NCBI RefSeq assembly: GCF_040115645.1
Contig: NC_089577.1
Coordinates: 1,674,001 to 1,738,000, forward strand
Origin: Euwallacea fornicatus
Lineage: Eukaryota; Arthropoda; Insecta; Coleoptera; Curculionidae
Length of the DNA: 64,000 bases
Direction of reading: 5' to 3'
The position numbers and the translations under genes are program-made. A model generated the notes under the pieces. That model saw only the letters and a program-made list of their open reading frames with translations, was not told the origin of the DNA and ran no database searches. Each line of letters begins with the position of its first letter. Positions within the stretch are counted from its first letter, which is position 1. This document shows positions 1-11,399 of the stretch, piece by piece.

Positions 1-1823
1 GTTGTTGGCCCATCTGAGGCTTCACATTAATCCAACACTGGCATCCTCGTGAAAAAGGCAGAGTTTATCACATGTTTGGGTTCCCGACGATAGTTTTACG
101 TCTTGTTTAGATAAGTCAATGCCGAGTTTTCTCGTTGTGTGGCCCACAACCGATGTCTTCTTGGGGCTTCCACCATGACAATTTATATACAAAATTCATA
201 AACAAAATATTCGGCTTTAGCCCAGCAAGTGCAAGCTCGCCAGGTGTGGCATATAAGCCACGAAATGGGTCCCGTGTAGAGTCCGCATCACGTGGAAAAA
301 CAGAGCGTGCTTGGGCCCCCATTATCCGCTAGATTTAAGTCTCCTGATCGACGTTTTTATTTTTTATATTTTTTTTTCTCAGGAACAGTAGCTCTTTTCT
401 TCGCCATTGTCGAGGTCTTTAATCGCTTTTATTGTGTTTTCTAACCCGGAGGAATAACATCGCATGACGGTGAATTAGGCCGTTGAAAAGGGCCAAATGT
501 ATTTTTCCATCACTCGGGTAAACACCACATTTAAGTTATGGACAGCTAATAAATCCCAGCGGGACGTCGAAGAATAGACTGGAGATTCGCGGGGATATTA
601 AAAATATTTAGATTATCATTTACATGATTTACGACTCACATGTGCGGGCACATTTTCGTCGCCAAACAATCACGCTGAGAATCGGGAAAGTTTTAATTAC
701 CCAGAATCGGGATGCATCGGGAATATAAAGTCGAGACGTTTGAGTAAAGCTCGACAAGAAGAAAAAAAATCTGGGAGGTCATCGCACTTGAAATTCATTA
801 ACACCGTTCAGGCTTCAAGCCAAACTGTCTGCCGCTCCTCTTGGGGAAGCTGCAGCCGTGCAGAAGGTGCTCGAAATAATAAAAACGCGTCCCCGATACG
901 TGATTGATGCCCCTAATGAGCTGAACTCGGTCTTGGTTCGCTCTTTTGCGCCCTGTCGCAAGACAGGAACAAGACGTGCATCCGCGTCCAGGGGCGGACC
1001 TGTTCGGGCCAATTATCACACCCCTTATTCGGATTTCCGCACGCGATTCGGGACTACGATGGTGGCCATCTTGTGACGTTTATCCGCCATTTTTGAGGAG
1101 ACACTTGTTATACGCAGATGGCGCTAGCGAGAATGTAACCGTTACGCGCACTTTAGTTGACGTTCGCGCATCGAGGGTGCAGTTCGTGATTGTCCGTGTC
1201 TGCTCTTCCAGATCGAAATACGTCCCTGATGCTTTAGGTATACCGCTTAAGCCCAGTCAATCAGACGATCTATTTCCAGCCGCTGCAACATTTTTTTCCC
1301 GTGTTGAACACAAATAGGCATCGCTGTTCCGAATTATTAGCCGCATTCCTGTGGGATGTTTTGAGCGGCTTTATTTTTAAAATTTTGATGAATCTCCTCT
1401 CAACTTTGACCCTATTCCGTGCGTGTCACACCGCCCTGATCGCACCGCGACGCCTTCGATTTTGGCTTCTGGTTTTTCTCGCGAGATTTTTCCAAGGAAT
1501 TTTTCGACGATCCCCCGTATACGCCGGAGAAGCGTAACACGATCCCTCCGGGCTTTAGATGGTACCTGCCAAAGAAGCGTCAGACGGGCACACTAAAATG
1601 TGCCTAATTACCGAAGCCAAACGAAAGATTTAATGGATGGCTATTTTTGTTTTATGTCGTCGGGCAAACGAGGGTTGACGGGGGGCGGAACACCCGGGGC
1701 GAGTCACTTCCTGTTCCTGAACGGTGCCAAGCTGTCTGCCAGTACCTCCAGCGTTGGTCTTCGCTCTCAGTGTTCTCAGAGCCGTCCTAAATTGAAATTC
1801 TTAGCATTCATTAATTTATGATA
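1..1823. other. Non-coding flank, no gene recognised
   Basis: Only short open frames are present and none shows a recognisable domain or consistent splice sites. The stretch around 1060-1135 is relatively GC-rich and holds two CCATnTT-type words (GGCCATCTTG, CGCCATTTTT). I see no RNA gene and no clear promoter. It ends at the TA target site of the first transposon. Confidence 0.5.
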
Positions 1824-1825
1824 TA

Positions 1826-3247
1826 CACTGACTTTCAAAAAAACCGCATCACCAAGAAGAACACATCGTACACGTTTGAAATTCTGGAATTACGTTGGGT
1901 CCGGTAATAGATAAAAACGATTAAAATATCAAAAGAAAATTATCGTGAATAAGTGAAAAAATTTAATAATAATTTAATAATGGGTGGTATCTCCTCTCAA
2001 ATTAATACATTCCTGCAAGCGACGTGACATGCTTAAAATTAAATTGTCAACATCTTCCTGTGGTATTGTATCCCAGACAATCTGCACCTGCCCGCGGAGT
2101 TCATCTATGGTCTCTAGAGGGCGAGCTAAACGTTGAAGTCTCCGACCCATTATATCCCATACATGCTCTATTGGAAACAAATCTGGAGGGCGAGCTGGCC
2201 AAGGCAAAGTATCCAAATTATCAGCTTCCAAATACCTCAAAGTATCGTTGGCTACATGTGGTCGCGCATTATCCTGTTGAAACGTGCTTCCAGGATGGTC
2301 GTGCATGTATGGTACGAGAACCGGTTCTAAGACACTATTAATGTACCTCTGAGCATTTAATCTATCATAAATGAAAACAAGAGGAGACCGACTACCATAC
2401 GAGATGGCGTCCCAAACCATGACACCTTGTATTAAACCAGAATGACGCCTTTCCAAAAAGTCCAAATTTAATCGCTCTCCTCTGCGCCTTCTAACACGTA
2501 ACTGTCCATGAGATCGCCATAAACAAAATTGGCTCTCATCACTGAACACGATTCTTCTCCATTCATCCACCCACTGCACTCTCAGACGACACCACTCCAG
2601 TCGGGCCACCCTGTGGTTTCGTGATGATGGAAGCCGACGCATAGGACGATATGAATTTAGTCCAAAACTTCAAATTCTGCGATGTATCGTACTAAGGGAG
2701 GCCCTTCGATTTAGGGTGGCTACCCAGTTAGCACCAAGAGACGGAATTGTTTCAAACGGGGCGCCTGTCGCTGAACGACGAAGTCGCCGGACTTCGCGTC
2801 GGTTCGTCATTCTTGGACGGCCACTACTACGATGACGATTTACTGACCCTTCATTAGACCAATCTCTCCAAGTTCTTAGCAATGTTGATGCGTTTCGATC
2901 CAATCTACGTGCAATTTCGCGGAATGGTAAACCTGCCTCGTGCATACCAACAATTCTTCCCCTTTCAAAGGGAGTTAACTGCATTTTGGCGTATACGAGG
3001 CATTTTGCACTACCACACATTCAATATGGTACTAACAGTGGTACCTTTATCGCTATCCGCCTGTAAAAAAAATTGCAAAAAGAACGATCGTCACAGATAA
3101 AAGAGTAAAGAAAAACTTCATTTCGCATTAAAATACGAACTTGAAATTTTTATCATTTTTTTCTCTTTACAAGTCTAAAACCATACTAAAATTTCAAATA
3201 CATACAGTGCGTTCTTCTTAGTGTTGCGGTTTTTTCGAAAGTCAGTG
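1826..3247 (-). mobile_element. Tc1/mariner-like transposon 1 (Tc3-like), nearly complete
   Basis: The ends are inverted repeats of about 40 bp that start CACTGACTTTC on both sides with only a few mismatches. A TA dinucleotide flanks each end (1824-1825 and 3248-3249), as expected for Tc1/mariner target duplication. The transposase runs on the minus strand inside. At about 1.42 kb the element has the usual length for the superfamily. It lies 16 bp from the next element. Confidence 0.9.
1974..3020 (-). pseudogene. Tc1/mariner transposase with one in-frame stop
   Basis: The N-terminal part (3020-2670) has the helix-turn-helix region typical of Tc3-like transposases (LTPFERGRIVGMHEAG, then REIARRL). 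The C-terminal part (to 1974) has the DDE catalytic core: SDESQF for the first Asp, QQDNARPH for the second, and DLFPIEHVWD carrying the third acidic residue. Both parts are in the same frame and are separated only by one TGA at 2667-2669, where CGA (Arg) is likely ancestral. In the sequence shown I found no other stop, so the copy seems young. The stop should prevent full-length protein. Confidence 0.85.
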
Positions 3248-3263
3248 TATTAAGTACGACATA

Positions 3264-4864
3264 CAGTCATACAGAAGGACCACTTCGAAAATTTCAATTT
3301 TTTATTTTTACCAGTGAAGAGATAAAAAATTTGAACAAAAAAAACTAGAATACATTTAATAATAAAGAAAACAACATACAAAAATATGATTTAACGAAAA
3401 ATAAATAAAAGTCTTCAATAAAATAAATATATGGCCGTAAAAAGAGGACCGATCAAAACACTATAAAAAAAAAGGAAAAAAAAACGAAATTAGCTATTAA
3501 ATATGGCCCAACGTTTAATATTTCGTTGCTTCTCCCTTCTGGGCAATCGCTGCCTTTAATCTTTTAGGCATTGATCTTATTAAACGCTGGCAGAGCTCAA
3601 CAGGAATAGCTTCCCATTCCCGTTGGACTACGGACCACAGTTCTTCTTTATTTTTGACCTGATGACTCCTCACAGCAGCCTTAAGGTGCACCCAAAGATT
3701 TTCGATGGGACTCAGATCCGGCGATTGTGAAGGCCGTGGCAGAACAGAAATTGCTTCATTTTGAAAAAATTGTTTCACTCGCCTAGCCGTATGTTTCGGA
3801 TCATTATCTTGTTGGTATTTCCAAATTAATGGCATTTCTTCCGAAGCATATGATAGCATACCATTTTTCATTATTTTAAGGTATTCCTCTTGGTTCAGGA
3901 TTCCTTTTATCCAATAAATAGGACCAACACCGAACCAAGAGAAGCAACTCCACGATTTTACATTATCACCTCCGTGTTTAAGGGTTTTTTGAGTATTTTT
4001 TGGAAGCAATTCCTGTTTTGGTGGCCGCCTCACGTACCGTCGACCATCCGAACCGAACAAATTCATTTTTGTTTCATCCGAAAAAAGAACATTTTTCCAT
4101 AATTTTATGTTATCATCTTCTTTTTCAAAACGAAGATGATTTTTCGCACATTTTATTCTTTTTAATTTGTTTGTTTTTGATAACGACGGTACCTTTCGAG
4201 CCACTCGGCCATGCAAATGGACTTCCTGCAGTCGTCTTCGGATAGTTCTGGAACCAATTTCCAATTTTAGGTCCTTTTGAAGTTCTCTCGAACTTAAAAA
4301 AGGTTTTTTTTGGGATTCTCGCTTTATTCGGTCAAAATGGTCGTTTTCCTCTTACGACCGCGATTTTCTTGTTGTTCTTCGCGTTTGAGGGCATTTATTA
4401 TCAACGTTTTCGATCTTCCTAGTTTTTGAGAAATTTGACGAAGGGAATCGCCCTCATCTCTAAGTGTGTTCTAATTCTTTCAGTTAAAGAACAGTGGTTT
4501 TTACGCGCCATCTGTTGGTATATTCATTATTAAAACGCATCAAAAAGCTTCGAAATAATTAATTAGACTTACTTTTCAATTGCTATTCTAATGAATGAGG
4601 AATTATGAAAGTTATTAAAAAAATAACGAGCTTTCGATACACTGGTTCTATTATTATGGCCACCTAGTTTTGACTGTCTAAACGAAACAGGGGAAGTACA
4701 ATTCTAGTATAAGATAGTTCCCCTGGTTTCTACTGACACACATAATTACCAACCTAGTAGAAATTTAGGGCCCCATTTCGAACGAGATAGAATAACTTTC
4801 AATAAACTTTTTTTCCATATTTAAAATCGAACCAGTAGTAGTCCTATTTCTGTGGCCACCCCTG
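3264..4864 (-). mobile_element. Tc1-like transposon 2 with probable IR/DR ends
   Basis: The outer left end at 3264 (CAGTCATACAGAAGGACC) and the outer right end at about 4840-4864 (reverse complement starts CAGGGGTGGCCACAGAAATA) are flanked by TA (3262-3263 and 4865-4866). Related inner copies lie near 3430 (GGCCGTAAAAAGAGGACC) and near 4650-4668. Paired outer and inner repeats at both ends are the IR/DR arrangement known from several Tc1 families. The repeats are diverged, so the exact ends are less sure than for elements 1 and 3. Confidence 0.65.
3515..4511 (-). pseudogene. Tc1-like transposase relic
   Basis: An open frame at 4264-3515 encodes most of a Tc1 DDE domain: SDETKMNLF (first Asp), QQDNDPKHTA (second Asp) and SPDLSPIENLW (third acidic residue), ending in a short KGEATKY tail typical of Tc1. 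The start is likely the ATG at 4511 (MARKNHCSLTERIR), but the helix-turn-helix region between about 4400 and 4264 is broken by a frameshift and stops. The protein is therefore not expected to be functional. Confidence 0.85.
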
Positions 4865-4868
4865 TATA

Positions 4869-6228
4869 CTGCGTGACATAGGAAAGGGAACACCCCGTAA
4901 AAATCGTTTTATTTAAATCGTTTTTGGTGCGCATGTTTCTTGCGCTAAAACAAATCGTCAAAAAACTGAATAAATTTCATTTTTAAAAACAAAAAAAAAG
5001 AGATATTTTGCCCTCCCCCCGCGGGGTCTTCTTGTACACGTCTAAACAATGGACATAGCGAGGTGATTGATGTCCTCTTGGGGGGGAACCTCATTTCAGG
5101 CTAACCGGACAACACGATACGGCGGTGCCAGGGTTCGGGGGGGATGAGGAAAATTACGCAAACTTCTACTTGCAGTGTCCCATTTGTGTTCAATCGTTGA
5201 AAGATCTGGAGATCGGGGTGGTCAAGGTGGAAAATCGATTGCATTTCGTTGAAAGAAGTCCGTGGTCGCTTCGGCACGTGTTCGCGCATTGTCTCGCTGG
5301 AAACTTGGATTAATAAGAGTTTCCAGATGAGGTTCCAGGACGTATGTCGGAGGTATCGTTGGGCCGTCTTATTGCCTCGACGAGCAGTTAAGGCGACCTG
5401 CCATCATGTGCAATAGCACCCCGAACGACTACCCCAACAGTCTTACGGACGTGCCTCTGTATTGCAAACCGTCTTTCACCCCGTCGTCTTCTTACTCTTG
5501 CCCGACTGACATGCATATCCAAACGGAAACTGGATTCGTCACTACACACGACATTATCCCAATCCAGATTCCAATGCGTCCGTCCTCTGCACCAGTGCAA
5601 TTGATTTGACGATGATTTAAGGTGAGAGGTAACACAAGGTGGGGACGGAACGAAATCTGGCCAAAACTTCTCAATCGGCGATAAATGGTCCGAGTTCCGT
5701 CCATATACTCAGGAGACCGCTGACCCGGTCAGCGTTCTTGACGGAAGGGAACTATCTCGTAGGGCCGTAACTCGACGGTTCTGTAGTTCTTCGGGATCGT
5801 CCACTACCTCCTCGCCACATCCACTTGTTTGTTCTTCTGAGAACTATACCTGATCTCACGAGAGGGTTTAGCCTACGGTTCAATCTACTGGCGATTTCCC
5901 CAAATGGCCGTCCGGCCTCTCATGGTTCCATCACTTGGTCTCGCTGAATTGATGAAAATTTCGCTGCATTCTGCGTCTGGGCATGTTCGATTAATCCAAA
6001 TGCTCTTCCCAGGCGCACCGCACAACAATAAATGATATTTTGCAGTCGTATTGTTGATATTTTGTTGCAATTTTTATAGCAAAAAAAACCTAAAATTCCT
6101 GATAACTCGTAAATACATCGATAAATATTGCTGAAAATTTAATCGTTTTTTGTGCTCCCGTACACAAACACCGAAAACGATTCGAATAAAAACATTTTTA
6201 CGGGGCGGCCCTTTTCTGTGTCGCTCAG
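4869..6228 (-). mobile_element. Tc1/mariner-like transposon 3, decayed
   Basis: The terminal inverted repeats of about 50 bp start CTGNGNGACANAGRAAAGGG and share CCCCGTAAAAAT. The left repeat covers about 4869-4920 and the right about 6178-6228. TA flanks both ends (4867-4868 and 6229-6230). The interior holds a broken minus-strand transposase. Only four bases (TATA) separate its left end from element 2. Confidence 0.85.
5100..6063 (-). pseudogene. Broken Tc3-like transposase of element 3
   Basis: Fragments in different minus-strand frames match a Tc3-type DDE transposase. CSDESSFRLD near 5540 is the first catalytic Asp region, followed by VRRRRGERR. Near 5310 come FQRDNARTRA, resembling the second Asp motif, and then PRSPDL at about 5210. 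Several frameshifts separate them, so no complete protein is encoded. Confidence 0.7.
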
Positions 6229-6232
6229 TATA

Positions 6233-8060
6233 TTTGTTCCAAAAATCGGCGAGAAGCTTGCATAGTGCCGCATTGGGTCGAGATTGCGTTGTGGTCCCGT
6301 AAGGTCACGCCGGCGTCAAGTTGGGTTCTTCGGTTCGTCGCGGAGCACCCTCACCAGCGTCTGAAGGAAGCCGATGGTGAACGACGCTATCGACGTGAAT
6401 CGATACGTCCACCCCATGTCTACGAGCCAAATCAATTATGTAAAGGTTTCGGTTTCAGACTCGCATAAATCTGCTCGTTCGTATCTTATTAAATCCGAAA
6501 AAATTACAATTTTTATTTTTTATGCTAATGGTTCGCTTAGGAGGATGTCTGAAGGACCTTGAGAGGTAATCTGAATTACCCAGTTTGTTGTTGCCTAAAT
6601 CGTTATTGATTAAAAATTCCGATTATGCAAAAATCTTATTTTAAGATCGGTAATAAATCGCCACCAAATGGCAAGTGGTCCGATGGACGTGCGGCCCTTA
6701 TTTCGTCCCGGTAGGGGGGGGGAAAGCTGGGCGACGAGTGCGGGAAAGTGCGCTCGAGAGGGCGCGGTCGTCGATTCAGAGAAAAATTTCATTTAGGCCG
6801 ATCAGCTTCGTCGATTTACCATAAATAATTAATGCATTAAGCGACCTTTAGAATTGGTGGCATTAACATATTAATCGGGTGTTATTTTGGTCGGTTGACA
6901 AGCACTTTTCCAAAAAAAAATTTTCTCACCACGGAATTTGCTACTTTAGTCGCTGTTCGAGGAGGAAAACGTTGCGGCTCTAACCCACCGAGACAGTCAG
7001 GCATTTCTCGAAGGTAAAAATTAACGAAATAACTAAAAATCAATCTAGAGAAAAATTCACACAGCGGATGGCCTCGACCTTGCAAATAAACATTTATGCT
7101 AATTTATCTAGTTCACTTTCTATCTAGTTTTTGGAACTCGCGCTAGCCTTGTCACGAAGATGGTTCTAACAGAAACGACAAAGTCAAAGAGGAAGACTGG
7201 TCGATGCGAGTCGGAAAAACCGGACCTCACCATCAGACATCCTTTCAGCGTCGTTCGATTCTTCGGCGGATTTCAATTTCGCTCAATTTGGTGATGTCAT
7301 CGAAGTGATTTTTCAGGTATAGGCGCTTCCTTCGGAGCCAGTACACCCGCGGGTGGTACTTACTGTCGGCCGATTTGTCCAGAAATCCCATTTCTGCGAC
7401 GGGAACATCTGAAATGCATCAAAGTTTTCCACGGCCGTGGTCATTTACCTCTGGAGGATTTTCGGACACTCAGAATAATGGCGAATAAGCCGGATGGAAG
7501 ATCGGAGAGCCGTTAATAGGCAGAATCTGGCCGAAGCATGGTCAGATAGGCCGTTACGTGATTATTTTATTAGTTAATCGGGTGGCGCGGGCCTTGCCCT
7601 TAACGCTTGGAGTTGAGGAACTTAGCTTAAGAGAAGAAAGAAGCTTAAGTTTCGACCTAAGGTCAATTTTTGCTCAACTTCACAGACATCAATAATAGTC
7701 TAAGGTCGGAAGGAGTGTGAGCGGCTCCAAACTACTTTTTCAGCGTTATAAAACTTAAGGGGGACCGTCCGCACCAACTGTGCCTCTTTTGCAGTTCTGG
7801 TTGAGCAAGAAGTCCAGGATTCCTTCGTCTAAACGATGCCAAACGCGCTTTTTCGCCTTTATTTCAACGAAATCGTCGATCGACAGTCGATAACGTTCCC
7901 CATCCCTACCGATCCCATCGCTGCTTCCATTACCAAAATTCTTGTAGATTAGACACCCATATAGATCTCCAAGACCGGTCTGATTTAGTTATAATTTATG
8001 ATTTTAATTTCTACTCGTCCTTTTTCTAAAGCTGAAAGGACCAGTTTCCCCCGTGACCGA
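6233..8060. other. Intergenic stretch before the cuticle gene
   Basis: No frame longer than about 70 codons has recognisable content, and no repeat ends were seen. A TATAAAAC word occurs near 7747 but no coding exon follows it. Part of this stretch probably holds upstream control sequence for the cuticular gene. Confidence 0.4.
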
Positions 8061-8068
8061 TGAGACCA

Positions 8069-8104
8069 TATAAATGCGATAAGGCGGCTAGATGGGTTAT
8101 CAGT
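8069..8104 (+). promoter_or_regulatory. Core promoter of the cuticle gene (TATA box plus initiator)
   Basis: TATAAAT lies at 8069-8075 and a perfect arthropod initiator TCAGT at 8100-8104, whose A is 33 bp downstream of the first T of the TATA box. That is standard TATA-to-start spacing in insects. The start codon follows at 8138, giving a 5' leader of about 36 nt. Confidence 0.8.
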
Positions 8105-8137
8105 TGGTGTCGAGTCTGCAAAATTGACGGTACCACG

Positions 8138-11100
8138 ATGAAGGCTCTGGTAAGTGAAAAAGTTGTGATCTGGAATTATCTAATTAAGCGTTGATTTTCG
8201 TTGAAATTTCATAAGTTAAAAAGAAAAATCGAGAAAAATTTATGAGGCCCGTGCAATACTGTGGCCTACTTAATAGGCTCGATGACTTGTTGTTGGTAAT
8301 TTCTTGAAAATTACGAGGGTATTGTGCCAGTGGTATTTTTAAACGCACTGTTTATACACAGTCGTATGGCAGAAAGTGTGAATTTTTCTTTGTATTATGT
8401 TATCCAGGTGTGGAAGCCTGGATTCCAGGTTCAGAGATTGTTCTCTAAATTCGAAGCTATTCGTTGTAGCAGAGCTGCGCTCAGCCTAACTAACGTCCAG
8501 AGCTATATCGTGTTACTGATTGCAACAATATTGGAAGCTAACAAATGTTCAAGTCGTCAATTTTGCATAATCATTGTGACGACTGCAATGCGGATTGATT
8601 TTTATTAATTTTATGACGTCTTTCTGATGACACTCCGCACGGCACTGTGCTCGAGAACTTTGGTGCCGTTTCGCGTGCACCCTGTAGAGATAATTTGCTA
8701 AATAAATTAGAAACATATCGTTTGTCGTGAAACGTTGCTCATACCAAGACCCGAAATCAGGATCACAGCTTGAGCGAACAATCTTCAGCTGGGGACGTGA
8801 TACTCACTTCTTTCGGGCCTTTTGGAAAAAGATCGTCGATCATGTTTTTTTGAAAATCCGAAAGGTCGCATTAACAGTCTCGTAACTCTGCCTTGTAGAG
8901 GACGAAAAGTGACATTGTGAAGGTGACACTGCTTTTTGATACCTTTAAAAGGCCGAAAATAAGACAAAAACGGTTTGGGCAAACGTCGGTTATTCTCGAC
9001 TGTTTCTGGCACCAGTTGAATTTAAAAAAAATTTTAAACTTGGTTTTCTTCGACATGAAAATGTGTAAGTTTTGATTTGAAACCTCTAACGGTTTTCAAG
9101 ATCCCAACGATGAACAAAGGACATGAATAGTCATGCGTACGCGTTTTCAATGTTTTTTCAAATTTTTCCTTTTACTCATTCTTCCTGCTGAACTGTTGTT
9201 TGACATTTTCGCTTCAGTTGATTCTAGTCATCGGGCTGTCAGCCGCTTTGGCCGCGGACCACGCCAAATCCTCGCAAAAACCGGACCACAAGGACAACAA
9301 ACGCAGCATCTTCGGTGAAACTCAACATGACCTTTCCAACGCATATTCCTTCGGAACGACCTACCAAGGAGGCGCCTCCCTTCACAACGTTGCAGTTCCC
9401 GCCATCTCTACTTACGGCAGTGTCGCTACCCCGGCCGTCACCTCATACGGTGTAGCTCCCGCAATCGCTACTTACGGTGCTGCTGCTCCTGCCATCACCA
9501 CTTACGGCGCTGCCGCCCCCACACTCTCTAACTATGGCGTTGCCGCTCCCGCAATTTCCACCTATGGCATTGCCGGTCCTGCAATCTCCACCCTTGGCTC
9601 TGCCACCCCCGCAATCGCCACCTATGGCTCTGTCGCCCCCGCCGCCTTTGGCGTGAACTATGCCGCCAACTACGGTTTGGCCACCCCCTCTACCTATTCT
9701 GCTAACATTATCGCCCCCGCTCCCTCTGTGTTGGCGGTGCAACAGCCTCAAGTACAGCACGTAGTCCACTCCAAGACTGTGCAAGTACCAGTAGCACAGC
9801 CCTACGCGGTCCCTGTAGAGAAGCACGTGCCAGTACCCGTTGCCGTTGACCGTCCAGTACCTGTGACCGTGGAGAAGAGCGTCCCGTACGCAGTAGACCG
9901 CCCCGTTCCGTATCCCGTCGACAGGCCTTATGCAGTACACATTGAGAAGAAAGTTTCAGTACCAGTGCCCGTGGACCGGCCCTACCCGGTAACCGTGGAG
10001 AAGCAGGTTCCCGTGCCCGTAGATCGTCCAGTTCCCGTGCAAGTTCCAGTGCCCCAGCCCTACCCCGTACACGTAGAAAAAAAGGTTCCCTACGCAGTCG
10101 ATCGCCCAGTTGTTGTTACTTTAGAGCACCAGGTACCAGTTGCAGTTCCCTACAAAGTTGAGGTTCCTGTAGACAAGCCCTACCCTGTCCACGTCGAAAA
10201 AAAGGTTCCCTACCCCGTGTACGTCAACAAGCCTTACCCTGTGACCGTCGAGAAGCAGGTGGCCGTACCCTATAAAGTTCCAGTACCATACCACGTGGAC
10301 AGGCCAGTACCAGTGACAGTGGAGAAGCGAGTACCGGTAAGTGTATATTTTTGAGTAATTACATAATACGATCCTTGATTTTGTTGTTTTCCCGCAGTTT
10401 TCACTGATTAGATTTTTCAAAATTATTCTTCTTGCAGGTAATCGTTGAGAAGCCAGTGCCGTACACTGTAGAAAAGAAGGTTCCCTATGCAGTACACGTG
10501 GACCGCCCAGTCCCAGTTCCCGTAGAGAAGCAGGTTCCAGTAGCCGTAGACCGCCCGTACCCCGTCCACGTCGAGCATCAAGTGCAGGTCCCGGTACCAG
10601 TTGAACGTGTCGTCACCGTGGAACGTCAAGTACCAGTGGCGGTGCAGCCTCAGGTAGTCCAGAGTTACTCACTACCCCAGCAATCCTCTGTGGTGGTCGC
10701 CTCGCAACCCACATTATCGGTAGTACCATCCGGCATTGCCGCCTCGACGTTCTCCGACGTCCCATTCGGCGTTTCATCTTCTGTTAGATCGACCTTAGGA
10801 GCCAATGTAATCACCGGTGATGCAAGACTGACATCTATCAATCCATCTTCCTTCAGCATCAGAGACGGTCCAGCACGTTTACTTACCGGTTCCACATCTG
10901 GTATCCTCTCAGGGTCGGTTTCCTCGGTCTCTGTCGATTCGGATTTCGCTCAGAAAGTCGCTGAAATCCAATCCAGATCGGGAGCGGTCTCGTCGGGTTC
11001 TCTCGATTTATCCGGTACCTTAACCGGTGTCCACGGCTCATTCGGAACCGTCGCTCCGGTTTCCACGAACACCGTCGATTTCACCGGATTTCAAGCCAAA

Positions 11101-11295
11101 TCCGGATCTGTTTCCGAATTCGCCACCTCCGGTGTAACTGCCGGTGGCCTCAGTGGTTCCTTCGGCTCCACTTACGGAGTCAACGCAGTGGCTCAGCCCG
11201 CCGTTCTAGTGAGTTCCCAGGATTTGACGCAATTGCCCAGGCTGGGAAGGGACTCCAACTCGAAAAAGGCCGAAAAAAATAGGAAGCATGTTTAA
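8138..11295 (+). CDS. Secreted Val/Pro-repeat cuticular protein, 662 aa, three exons
   Basis: Exons 8138-8149, 9218-10336 and 10438-11295, all phase 0 with good GTAAGT donors. Exon 1 encodes only MKAL, and exon 2 completes a signal peptide (LILVIGLSAALAA). After that come: a stretch of about 150 residues with repeated TYG-x-AAPAI units, like the AAPA-type repeats of hydrophobic insect cuticle proteins; about 290 residues of repeats built from VEK-x-VPVPVDRPxPV, rich in Val, Pro and alternating Lys/Arg/Asp/Glu; and a Ser/Gly/Thr-rich C-terminus. The protein is probably structural in the extracellular cuticle matrix. No chitin-binding Rebers-Riddiford motif was seen. The short signal-peptide exon followed by a long first intron is common in insect cuticle genes. 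It could belong to a Vajk-like or unnamed low-complexity family; the exact family is unsure. Confidence 0.88.
9750..10645 (+). repeat. Degenerate coding tandem repeat, Val-Pro / VEK / DRP units
   Basis: Units of roughly 10-14 codons such as VEKxVPVPV and VDRPYPVHV recur about 25 times on both sides of the small intron at 10337-10437. The DNA is diverged between units while the protein pattern is held, which suggests selection on the pattern. The opposite strand also stays open over parts of this region because of codon bias. Confidence 0.85.
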
Positions 11296-11363
11296 CCGCT
11301 TGTGGTAAATCTTGAATCAGTGCTGCCATTGTACAAAAACAAAAAAAAATGCCGATCATTTTC

Positions 11364-11369
11364 AATAAA
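11364..11369 (+). terminator. Poly(A) signal AATAAA of the cuticle gene
   Basis: AATAAA occurs about 70 bp after the TAA stop of the cuticle gene, giving a short 3' UTR. Confidence 0.75.
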
Positions 11370-11399
11370 TAGTATAACGATTAAGTGTGAATTTTTAAA

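Noticed and set aside
946..1317. 123-codon open frame on the plus strand
   Set aside because: No recognisable domain, no splice-site context and it overlaps other open frames; likely chance in GC-richer DNA.
8324..8608. 94-codon frame inside intron 1 of the cuticle gene
   Set aside because: No family features; lies wholly within a well-supported intron.
9443..9940. 165-codon minus-strand frame opposite the cuticle exon
   Set aside because: Composition (Gly/Asp/Arg/Val repeats) is the mirror of the Val-Pro repeat codons; no start, splice or homology support.
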